A stretch of DNA of 64,000 nt from Plotosus lineatus (taxonomy: Eukaryota; Chordata; Actinopteri; Siluriformes; Plotosidae). The DNA lies in contig CM045746.1 in assembly GCA_024760905.1 (NCBI GenBank), forward strand, positions 8,174,466-8,238,465. Direction: 5' to 3'. Positions 25,770 through 36,271 of this stretch are shown here, one piece after another. A model generated the notes under the pieces. The model was not told where the DNA came from, did no database searches, and was given only the letters and a program-made list of their open reading frames with translations. Each line of letters starts with the position of its first letter. Positions within the stretch are counted from its first letter, which is position 1. Position numbers and translations under genes: made by a program.

Positions 25770-26340
25770 ATTGAGTACACAAATGAGCTGTGGAACAATC
25801 AGTACTGGGAAGTGTATATAAAAATCCGGATGAGCTACAGTACACTATGAACTGATAAAAGCGTTAGCTAGCTCGTACACTTGCATTACGATACTTAAAA
25901 TCGCGGCTGAAGGGTTTTGTAAAAAGAAACAGATGGATGAAAGTGTATTTTTTGGCATACACAAATACATCAGAAGCATATTAAATCTTACAATAACTCA
26001 CTGTTCTGTGAGTCGCTAGCCTGTTAGCGAATTCGTACGAAACAGTCACAGGAAAAGTTACAAGAGTTGGTTCTGCTTAAAGTGGCGTAAAGGAGCAGCA
26101 TTACAACGCAGGGCAACTTAAAAAAATAAACAATGACAAAATGGATAAATAGCATCTGTTGTATTCTTATACTTTATTTTTTTCTGTCCCAAAAAATAAA
26201 ACAGTCCTTGTTAGACTAACATGACGAGTTCTGTTTGTTTTTTGTCCCTCAGATGGTTTTCGGTGTTTGGGGAAAGCAGAGGTTGTAGTAGGCATTCTGA
26301 TCCCAGAATTCAGGTCCTTTCCATCCACACCAGCCCTGTA
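25770..26340. other. Intergenic stretch, nothing recognised
   Basis: Contains GCTAGC-like words near 25867 and 26019 (GTTAGCTAGCTCGTACA and CTAGCCTGTTAGCGAATTCG) that may be an old inverted repeat. No coding signature. Confidence 0.3.
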
Positions 26341-26354
26341 CACACAAACACACA

Positions 26355-26760
26355 CAAATTATTGGAACCCCTGGTTGTATTCAAAACAGTCCTTTTTTTT
26401 TAATTTATTGAAACTATTCTCGCACTACAAATTGTAGAAAACTGTAAACATCAACTTTTAAGAGGGGGACAAATATCCCTGACTAAGAAATAATCATTTT
26501 TCATAAAATCACCTGTCCCACAATTATTGGTACCCAACAATTCCTAGAAAATAAATGTAATTGATCAATTTTGTAAACTACTGTAGAAATGATAGAAATA
26601 CTTCAGAGTATCTACAAACATTTAATTAGTAATTCATCACTTCCTGTTTCCCTGGGGTGTAAATATGACGTGACACTGAGGCCATTTCTTTTATCCGCTC
26701 TTCAACATGGGAAAGATGAAAGAACACACCATTCAAGTAGGTCACATGTGTGTTGATCCA
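26355..26760 (+). mobile_element. Tc1-like 5' terminal fragment
   Basis: ATTATTGGAACCCCTGG and CACAATTATTGGTACCC are typical Tc1 terminal words. At 26707 ATGGGAAAGATGAAAGAACA could begin a transposase, but nothing follows. Confidence 0.45.
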
Positions 26761-27084
26761 GGATTCAGGATCTTTAATCTCCATTTGTGTTTTTTACACA
26801 CATAGGAATTCTTGTGCGGTTGTTCAAGGAGTCAAATTACAAACAGAAAAGAAGGCTCAAATCAACAACAAACAAACTGCTATAAAATAAACACAAAAAT
26901 TCTATATCTAAAAAGGACCACACACAGACCCAGCAAATAATACAATAATAACAACAGAAGTAATAAAAATATAATAATAATAATCTATCTATCTAGTGCC
27001 TGAGTCGTAGGACGACCATTGGCGACCCACCATGAAGAATAACGCCCTGGTTATCATCTTCATGGAGGTTTTTCTTGGCAGGAT

Positions 27085-27322
27085 TCGTGCAGTGGTTTGC
27101 CATTGCCTTCTACACGATGCGAACCTACGGGCAATTTAGAACGGCCAATTAACCTACTGCGCATGTCTTTGGACTGCGAGAGGAAACCGGAGCACCCGGA
27201 GGAAACCCACGCAAGCACGGGGAGAACATGCAAACTCCACACAGAAACGCCCAGGCCGGGAATCGAACCCAGGCCTTCTTGCTGTGAGGCGGACGTGCTA
27301 ACCACTACGCCACCGTGCCGCC
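27085..27322 (-). repeat. Mermaid-type SINE
   Basis: Reverse copy. The head at the right reads CCACTACGCCACCGTGCCGC on the plus strand. It is followed by an AAT-repeat microsatellite (27323-27353). Confidence 0.8.
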
Positions 27323-27357
<35 letters not shown>

Positions 27358-27405
27358 TATAAAAAATAAAACAGTAGATAACTGCAATAAATGAAATTGC
27401 ACTAT

Positions 27406-28700
27406 ATTGTATATTATATTGGAGACGTGCAGAGTTGCAGCAACTACAGAGGGATAAAGTTGATGAGCCATACGATGAAGTTATGGGAAAGAATAGTGGA
27501 AGCTAGACTAAGGGCAGAGGTCAGCATTTGTGAACAACAGTTTGGTTTCATGCCAAGAAAGAGCACCACAGATGCAATGTTTGCTTTGAGGATGTTAATA
27601 GAGAAGTACAGAGAAGGTCAGAGGGAGCTACATTGTGCCTTTGTGGATCTGGAAAAAGCATATGACAGGGTGCCAAGAGAAGAACTGTGGTATTGCATGA
27701 GGTCTGGAGTGGCAGAGAAGTATGTTAGAGTGGTGCAGGACATGTATGAGAGATGTAAGACAGCGGTGAGGTGTGCTGTCGGTGTGACCGACGAATTCAA
27801 GGTGGAGGTGGGACTGCATCAAGGGTCAGCTCTGAACCCCTTCTTGTTTGCTATGGTGATGGACAGGTTGACAGACGAGGTGAGACAAGAATCTCCATGG
27901 ACTATGATGTTTGCAGATGACATCGTGATCTGTAGTGAGAGCAGAGAACAAGAGCAGGAAAATCTAGAGAGGTGGAGGTATGCCCTGGAAAGGAGAGGAA
28001 TGAAGGTTAGACTTAGAAAATCAGAATACATGTGTGTGAATGAGAAGGACCCAGGAGGAACGGTGATGTTACAGGGAGCAGAGATAACGAAGGTGGAGGA
28101 TTTTAAGTACTTAGATTCAACAATCCAGAGCAATGGAGAGTGTGGAAAAGAGGTGAAGAAACGTGTGCAGGCAGGCTGGAATGGTTGGAGAAAAGTGTCC
28201 GGTGTGATGTGCGATAGGAGAGTGTCAGCAAGAATGAAGGGAAAAGTGTACAAGACGGTGGTGAGGCCAGTGATGTTGCATGGATTAGAAACAGTGGCGC
28301 TGAGGAAAAGGCAGGAGGCCGAGCTGGAGGTAGCAGAGATGAAAATGTTGAGGTTCTCTCTGGGAGTAACGAGGATGGATAGGATCAGAAATGAGTATAT
28401 CAGAGGGACAGCCCACGTAAGATGTTTTGGAGACAAAGTCAGAGAGGCTAGATTGAGATGGTTTGGACATGTACAGAGGAGGGATAGTGAGTATATTGGC
28501 AGTAGGATGCTGAGGTTGGAACTACCAGGCAGAAGGCCTCGAGGAAGACCAAAGACCATTTATGGATGTGGTGAAGGAAGACATGAAGGTCGTTGGAGTT
28601 AGAAAAGAAGATGCGGAGGACAGGGTGAGGTGGAGGCGGATGATTTGCTGTGGCGACCCCTGAAGGGAGCAGCCGAAAGTAAAAGAAGAAGAAGAAGAAG
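27406..28700 (+). mobile_element. 5'-truncated RTE-like LINE, copy B
   Basis: The 10-bp duplication attgcactat flanks it (27396-27405 and 28701-28710). RTE sequence starts at about 27421; the preceding 15 bases may be filler. The frame 27391-28602 is open for 403 codons. It covers the reverse transcriptase from [11 protein letters not shown] through [11 protein letters not shown] (about 27910-27945) to the RPRGRPK region. A 2-base loss near 28551 then shifts the frame before the usual CCGDP end. The tail is (GAA)n. It is very similar to copies C and D. Confidence 0.9.
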
Positions 28701-28805
28701 ATTGCACTATGCCCATTGTTTTGTTGGAATAAAATGAACAGTTCTCTGGGTAAACAAAATGGCCCCAACTTCAAAGTTAGATGTTCTCCATTCTCAGAGC
28801 AAGGT

Positions 28806-29250
28806 TTAGAGATAATCTACAGTCAGTACACCAGGCTTATTTAACGAGAATCCGCCATTCTTCCGCCGTGGTTCTTGTTGCTTGTCGCTCCGGTCCTCTC
28901 TAAAGGTCGTGTAGCCGGCTGGTATAGTCGCCTCATCGGGTGTCCTCTCCTCGAGCCATGTTTCACAGAAACACAGCATGGAGCCGTCCTGTAGATCCCT
29001 CTGAGCCACAATCCGAGCATGAAGCTCGTCCATCTTGTTTTGCAGAGACTGAACATTTTCAAGCAGTATGACCAGGGGTGCTAACCTTCCATTGCTAACC
29101 AAGCGCCGGAGTCGTCGTTCAGCCCCTCCTCGCCTGCCGCGTCTCCACCTGGGTTTATTGTTATCCGGGGTGCGGCTATTATTGAGCTGCGATAGCGTAT
29201 TAGCTCAGGATAGGAGATGAGCGTGTTCAGTTCTAAATGCCCAAAAGGAC
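28806..29250 (-). mobile_element. LINE endonuclease N-terminal fragment
   Basis: The minus strand of 28806-29102 encodes LLENVQSLQNKMDELHARI and MLCFCETWLEERTPDEATIP, the start of an APE-type endonuclease of an L2/Rex-like LINE. Sequence to about 29250 fits the arginine-rich segment before it. The rest of the element is absent. Confidence 0.6.
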
Positions 29251-29559
29251 TTTGCTCTCATAGCTGTAGTAGGGTCACACGGTCATAGACGAGCATAGTG
29301 CAGAAACAAACAAACAAACAAAAACAACATTTAAAACAAACAAAGAAACAATTTGGCTCCGAGAAGTCCATGATGTCGCCCTCTAGGAAGCGCCATCTTG
29401 ACCATTCACTGTTAAATGGCCATCGTTCGTGCTGTTGACGTAGATTCGTCCACCGAAAAAGTTCCGCCCATGATCCTGAAAACTTCAATAATCACGCTGC
29501 TATATTTTCAGTTAAAGTTTGCAATTTTTCGATCGGAAAAACTTTTTAGAAGCGGGACT

Positions 29560-30850
29560 CCCAGTTGGGGAGCTCCGCTGTTAGTGAACCGGAACCAGAA
29601 AAGTGTCGACCTTCACAAGTCAGGCAAAGAAAATCAACCCTCGCCTGCACCCACCCATATCGACTGTCAGAGGAGTCATTAAGAAGTTTGAAATGTCTGG
29701 AACAGTAGTAAAAAAACCTGGATGAGGACACAAGGTGATTTTGCCACCCCACACAGTGAGGAGCAGCTCACTGTTAAAGAATTGCAAGAAATGGCGACAT
29801 CTTGGGGTCACAAGCAGGGCTGTAGTGGTGGGTACACGCCATGTACCCACTTGTTTTAGTAGCCGAGTTGCATGTACTGACTTAATTTGGTCTACTTTAT
29901 AGTAGTAAATTTCCACGACCGTGTAAATAAAAAGTGGAGATGAAGTGATAAATAGTTTCAAAACCAAAGTCGCACCCTCCCCGCGCTCCATGCTGCTGCA
30001 CGCCTCGGTCGCTTCGCTGCCATCGTGTACCCACTTATTTTTTGACCACTACAGCACTGGTCACAAGTCTCCAAAACAACAACCAGGCTCTAACTACATG
30101 CCAACAAGCTATTTTTGAGGCATGTAGGGGACAAAAACCTTTTCTCAATCACAATCATAAACGCAATGGTGGAGTTTGCTCAGTGAACTCGTACTGGGCC
30201 TTCAACTGGGACCGTGTGCTTTGATCAGATGAAACCAAGACAGAGTTTTTCGGCAACAAACTCTATATGATTCTGGCGGAACACAAACTATGAGTACGCA
30301 GAAAAGCTCCTCATGCCCACTGTGAAGTATGGGGGAGGATTGGTGATGCTGGGGCCTGTTTCTCTTCCAGAGGCCCCGGTAACCTTGTGCATGGCATCAT
30401 GAACACTTTGAAATACCAAAACATTTTAAATCAAAATCTGGTGGCCTCTGCCCAAAAACTGAAGATGAGTCATCACTGGGTCTTTCAGCAAGATAATGGC
30501 CCTAAACATGTGACCAAATCTACACAGAAATGGTTCACCAGACAAAGAATCAAGCTCCCCCCATGGACATCTCAGTCCCCAGACCTCAACCCCATTGAGA
30601 ACTTGTGGTGTGAACTGAAGAGAGTGTAGAGGAGAGGACCAGCTCGCTGGATGATTTAGAGAGACTGTACAGACAGAAATGGTCAAGGATCCCTCTTTTT
30701 GTATTCTCCCATCTTGTGAAACGGAGATGATCAGGTGCAGTTTTGTTGGTAAAAGCAGTTTGTCCAAAGTGTTAACATCAGGGGTGATAATTGGTTCACA
30801 CATAATTTGATGTAAAATAATTATTTCTTAATGTGGGGATTAACCCAACC
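29560..30850 (+). mobile_element. Tc1-like transposon with broken transposase
   Basis: Transposase remnants run from the helix-turn-helix part (STVRGVIKKFEMSGTVVKKPG, 29660-29725, with a stop after it) to the catalytic C-terminus at 30387-30629 (HHWVFQQDNGPKHVTKSTQ and PDLNPIENLWCELK, giving the second Asp and the Glu of the DDE/D triad). Several frameshifts occur. It is split by a hAT MITE at 29815-30059. Terminal repeats were not resolved. Confidence 0.8.
29815..30059. mobile_element. 245-bp hAT-type MITE
   Basis: Terminal inverted repeats CAGGGCTGTAGTGGT and (inverted) CAGTGCTGTAGTGGT are flanked by a perfect 8-bp duplication gtcacaag (29807-29814 and 30060-30067). There is no ORF. The 8-bp duplication and the CAG...CTG ends identify the hAT superfamily. 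Confidence 0.9.
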
Positions 30851-31008
30851 CCCCCCTCTCCCACTGAATAAATGCATTTGAATTAAAAGTTGGATTTTCG
30901 CTTCCCCCCCACATTGTGGTCCAATATTATTTACGGGGGGAAAAAGCTAAAGAACACATGTTAAGCAGGAGTTCCAATAAATATGGAATGCAGTGTAAAA
31001 ACACACAT

Positions 31009-31013
<5 letters not shown>

Positions 31014-31063
<50 letters not shown>
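31014..31063. repeat. (GA)n microsatellite
   Basis: About 24 GA units, followed by interrupted AAAGAGAG. Confidence 0.95.
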
Positions 31064-31070
<7 letters not shown>

Positions 31071-31117
31071 CAACAGAGATTGGCGTCTGCAACCAATGTA
31101 CAGTGCATTTCCAAGTA

Positions 31118-31430
31118 CAGTCGGACCCCTACCTACGAAATTAATCCGTTCCAGAGCTTTTTTCGTAACGCTGGGATTTCGTCCCGTTCTGTTATTTTGG
31201 TTTGCTTTTTATTTTTAAATGTTTTTAATTTACTCCCCTAATTATTGCGCATCATGACCCCTCCTAAGAATACGCCTAAGAGAAAGAGGTTTGTGGTGAC
31301 CATTGAAAAGAAGGTCGAACTGGTCAAACGTTAGAGAAGGACAAGAGTCATTCCAAGCTAATGGTGGCGTTTGGTGCAAGTTCATCACCTTTTTATGACC
31401 AGAAGCAGCATAATCTTTTTTTTTTTTTCT
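31118..31430 (+). mobile_element. pogo/Tigger element, 5' end with transposase start
   Basis: After a TA dinucleotide the end reads CAGTCGGACCCCTACCTACG. It is the same terminal repeat as the MITEs at 35471, 55921 and 62041. At 31254 an ATG opens a short frame, MTPPKNTPKRKRFVVTIEKK then VELVKR and a stop. This resembles the N-terminal CENP-B-like helix-turn-helix of Tigger transposases. The rest and the right end are not found. Confidence 0.6.
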
Positions 31431-32330
31431 TCTGCTATTTTTGGTAAGTAATATTGTACACCATTTCTTTATTCTTTTACTCTAGATTTAATTTTCATGT
31501 ATTTGTGGGAAGGTCCTGATACATCGGTAAAATTGAGTTTCCTTGACAGACTTCGTCCCGAAGATGCCAGACAATTGGAACAGTCTGTATTATTATTGAT
31601 TTGAAAACAGTGAGATGTATTTGAATTTGTGTAAAAGTCTGAGCCTGATAGTTAACATGAAGGTTACAATATCTACTAAACTAAATTAAACGCTTGAGTG
31701 AAACTGACAGTAGAACTGATACTGTTTCCGGCTTTCTGGTACAAGTGCATGGTTTTCATGTGTTTCTTAGTGACACACAGCTCGAACAGCCTGAAACGAG
31801 TGAAAATGTTTGGTGTGGGTTTCTTGCCCCCAACCCCACATGAACACGAGCACACACTCATTTAATGAAAACACTGTGAGGAAGCTGACAAACAGTCAGA
31901 ATCCTTTCTGGGACCCCAGAGGCATAATCATCACCTTCATAATAATCAACATCGAATGACCAAACTGGTTCAAGTGGGAAAGAAAAAAGAGCAGTGAGGT
32001 GTGAAAATAAAGGAAAAAAGTATTCTACACAAGATTTAAGCTTCCTGTTTTAAAGGAAGTGTGAAGTGAGCGTAATTGACATATTTAAATGGTGGAAGAT
32101 CCTGTCACAATACATTTCTTCATTTTTCTTATTGTTTGGTGTCTTTGCAAAACTGTAATTCGCATTAATCAAATAAAATGTAAACATCAGACTTGTTAAA
32201 AAGATGGTTTGATCGAAATCTGTTGGTGCGTTGGAAAAGTGAAAATGATACAAAGAAAACCAACCAATCAATCCACAATTCATCCAAACAACACCAAAAC
32301 AAAAGCACACTTCACGGTAAATAAGGTGTA
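31431..32330. other. Intergenic stretch 3' of ufsp2
   Basis: No recognised gene or repeat. The minus-strand frame at 31676-31861 has a splice-acceptor-like TTTCAG before FELCVTKKHMKTM, but no family match. Confidence 0.3.
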
Positions 32331-32344
32331 CATAATAAAAACAA

Positions 32345-32830
32345 CCTTCTCTAAATATGCGAAACAAATTACCTCACACTCCAAGTAACAAAAATAATTT
32401 TCTAAACAAAATCAAAAGTGAAAAAAAAAAAAAAAAAACAACCTTCTCTAAAAAATACATGAAAGTATCAAAACAACCTTCTCTAACCAAAATACAACCT
32501 ATTCTAAACAAGACCAAGAAATTTGAAAAACAACATTCTCTTAAAATTAAGTCAAGTAAAATAAAGTCAACCATACTCTAAACAAAGTCAGAACAAAAAT
32601 ACCAAATTCCACCCACTTAAGAAAAGAAAAAAAAGAAAAGAGTAACAAACACAACCTGCTTCAAACAAAATCAAGAAAACCAAAGATAGCATTCTTAAAA
32701 CAAAGTAAAGGCAAAAATAAACAAAATACAGTACAAGCTTCTCTAAACAAAATAAAGTCAAAATATAACCTATTCTTAAGAACAAGTAATAAAAACAACC
32801 AAAAGAATATAACCCACTCTAAACAAAATC
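32345..32830. repeat. Degenerate A-rich tandem array
   Basis: The word (A)CAACCTTCTCTAAA and variants recur at 32342, 32440, 32473, 32500, 32565 and 32735, spaced by A-rich filler. This looks like an eroded satellite with a unit of several tens of bases. Confidence 0.55.
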
Positions 32831-33018
32831 AAGAGCAAAGTGACATATTGCACCATCTGCTACCTGCACTTATAAACCACTGGCGACCTCTTTACTAACT
32901 TTCAACTTGGACTATAATTACAATCAGAAACTCGTTTTAGTTTTAGGTTCCAAGCTGCTACTATAAAAATGTGTTGGTAATAAGTATAGCAAGCTGCTCC
33001 TGAGATGTGGGGGCATAG

Positions 33019-33050
33019 CCACAAAAAAAAAAAAAAAAAAAAAAAAAAAA
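33019..33050. repeat. Poly(A) run
   Basis: About 30 consecutive A. Its neighbours have no recognised retroposon. Confidence 0.9.
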
Positions 33051-33232
33051 AGCAGCACTATCTGACAGAGGTGAAATAACTGATATTAATGGAAAGGCAG
33101 AGCTGCATGCAGACACATAGCAATAAACTCTGCAGTATGGTAGAACCAAACGCCGGGTCCTTCCCGGGACTAGCAACTGAGTAGAGCCCTGCTGCTGGTG
33201 CAAGGAGAGAGTCAGTGTGCTGAATGGCCTAC

Positions 33233-33980
33233 CTTATCAATTATGGTCTGTAGATCTTCCCCTCCTGTGTAGTGTGGATCCAGGATGAGGAAGCGGATCT
33301 GCCCACTGGTCTCGCTCCATGCCACACCAAGGATCGTGTGTGCCAGTACACCCCCTCCTTGTTCAGTCAAAAAATAAATAAATAAAAATTTAAGTATCGT
33401 ATTAGATTTAAATGTAATTGATTGGCTGATTAATTCCATGGTCTACATGATCCAATGATCACTTGTCTTTCTGGTGGGAATCCTGCGTGCACTCAGACAC
33501 GCTTAAACAAGCGTCAAGATGCTCAGCTTCCTCACACGTTAGTCACTGCAAACATTTGGGTTCGTCTTTAATAATTTACCATCAGCATTCAGACAGTCCA
33601 CTCACCGATCATGATGGGCGTGCCCACAGTCTGGAAGTGATTGGCCAGCTCTCGGCCTTTGGAAGCCAGCTCAGATCCACACCTACATCAAGAGAAGAAA
33701 TTCACTAATCATTTACGAATAAATTATCCAACATGAGCGAGAACGACAGTTACAGAAACAAATATGGAAACAGCACACTTTTTAGATCCAAGAGTGTTTG
33801 GATAAGTATCTAGTGATGTTACTGATATCAGTGATATGACCATGTTTCTGATTGGTTGATCAAATTCAATATGGATTTGAACTCTTCAGTATGGTATGAT
33901 TGCCCTTACTGTCATGTGTAGAAGTGCAACAGATGCCCACAAATAAACATTCACTGCAGATATAAGGACTGTGTGACTAT

Positions 33981-34022
<42 letters not shown>

Positions 34023-34158
34023 GACAAAGAGGATCTTTGATTCGACTCCCAGATGATGGTTCAGGACAGCTTGGACCTCAAAGGAGCCAATCCACTGACG
34101 AGAACCCACAAAGGAAGGTTCCTTATCACCCATGTCCACCAGAGCCTGAGCATGCATG

Positions 34159-34196
<38 letters not shown>

Positions 34197-35878
34197 ACAA
34201 AATAATAAAACAAAACACAAAAATACTATTATGATAAGATATTCCCCTCTAATGATGTACCTGTTGTATCTGTCTGTGTGTAGGGACGGGTCTCTCGGTG
34301 TAGCCCTGCTGCTGGAACCAAGAGCAGAGGGTTTGCAGTGAGCGATAAGCACAGCCCCATCCATTATCATCCACCCGGTCCTGCATATAGTGATGATAAC
34401 TGTACACACCACGCACCATGTACAGCTAGAAGGCAAAATCAGAGAGATTTATATACAGGGGAAAGAGGGTACATTTACTTTGTGTAAGATGATTTGTCTA
34501 CAGTCGGTGCATTACTATTTTATTTCATGCTGTGCTGTCACCTTGGCGTCCTCTATACTGGGAGCGGTGAGGTGCGTGTGTGGAGTCCGCAGGTAGCCGT
34601 CTTTATAGGGCTCCCCTGGGAAGTGGAAGGCATTGGCTCGACGGAAATACGGTCGGTCAGTGAGCAAGTCATACTTTCTGTGCAGCTCCTGTGTTTAAGA
34701 AATTATATTTCACGATGTTATATTACATTATATAAGCCAAAGGTACTGAAATGATCGAAAAAATAGGGACTTTTAGAAAATTTAAACAAATACAAAAAAG
34801 AAGAAAAAAAAAAGAGAGAGAAAGCTGCTACTTACAAGTCAAGGCAAACGCAGCAAGAATTTGCACCTTTACAAAAATAAATAAATAAATAAAAAAAATT
34901 AAAAACCAAGCTACTCTAATCAAAAACAAAAAGCCAAAAATAGCAACAAAAAAAAAAAAAGGGAAACGTACAGAAAAATTGTGTATTCTGAAAAAAAAAT
35001 TCAGGATTCGAACCAGCGACCTTTATGTCCTAAAGTGGCTTCTCTAACCATTAGGCTACAGCTGCCCCAAAGAACACACCCTCTGGGTGCAGAACAAGGT
35101 CCTTCCCCAAATGGAGGAATTCACGTATCAGATTACTGCAGCCTCTGCTGTAAAGCGAAGCTTGTACCGGTCCGTCGTGGTGAAGAGGGAGCTGAGCCAT
35201 AAAGCAAAGTTCTCAATTTTCCAGTTGGTCTATGTTCCAACCCTCACCTATCTTTGGGTAGTGACCGAAAGAACAAGATCACGGATACAAGTGGCTGAAA
35301 TGAGCTTCCTTTGTTGGGTGGTGGGACTCTCCCTTCGAGATAGGGTGAGCTCAGCCATCCGAGGGTAGCTCGGAGTAGAACCACTGCTCCTCCACGTTGA
35401 GAGGAACCGGACCGAACGCCACAAAGTCAAAGTGAAAGAAAGAAAAGTGATCCACTCTGAACACAAAGTACAGTCGGCCCCCTTTTACGAAGACCCCTGT
35501 GTTCGAAATCCCCGGGTTACGAAAAACATTTTCCTGAGTTTCCGTCCCCGAGATACGAAACAACCCCATCTTCCGAAAAGAAATTCAAAATTCAAATGCG
35601 CCAATCAAAATTTCATACGACGCATGAGCTGCTCTCTCATTGGCTGTCTCTCAACATCCCGCCCCGCTGGCCTCCCAGATAGAGACAGAAGGAAGCTTCA
35701 CTCTTTAGTTTAGTTTTTTAAGTTGTTTAATTCAGTAAATGTTTAATAAATGTGGGTGCATTTGAGCTCATCTGGAATTCTGATCCCTCAAGGAATCAAA
35801 TTAAAGTTGAGTTTGTCAAGCAGGGAATGCGCTTTGAATTGAGGTCTTGTGGGCATGGTCCGCAGTGTGCGCACGCGC

Positions 35879-35923
<45 letters not shown>

Positions 35924-36236
35924 AATAACGCTTTAGTTTTTAGTCTTTTAAGTTGTTTTAATTCAGTAAATGGTCAATCAGGAAATGCGCTTTGAATTCA
36001 CGTCTTGTGGGCGTGGCCCACAGCGTGCAAACGAGTGAGAGAAAGAGAGACAGAAAGAGAGGGAATAACGCTTTAGCTTTTATTTTTTTAATTCAAAAAA
36101 ATTTTTAATAAATGTGGGCGCATTTGAGCTTATCTGGAATTCCGATCCCTCAAGGAATCAAATTAAAGTTGAGTTTGTCAAGCAGGGAATGCGCTTTGAA
36201 TTCCACGTCTTGTGGGCATGGCCCGCAGCGCGCGCG

Positions 36237-36271
<35 letters not shown>

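Noticed and set aside
27819..28559. 246-codon minus-strand frame, with similar frames at 52998-53552 and 57292-57864
   Set aside because: Antisense of the RTE C-terminal region, repeated in every copy.
28806..29102. Host gene for a 98-residue protein
   Set aside because: Matches the N-terminal endonuclease part of fish LINEs, and no other exons are nearby.
33100..33200. Last ufsp2 exon directly after exon 10
   Set aside because: It would need an intron of about 40 bp and a frame change; kept only as an open question.
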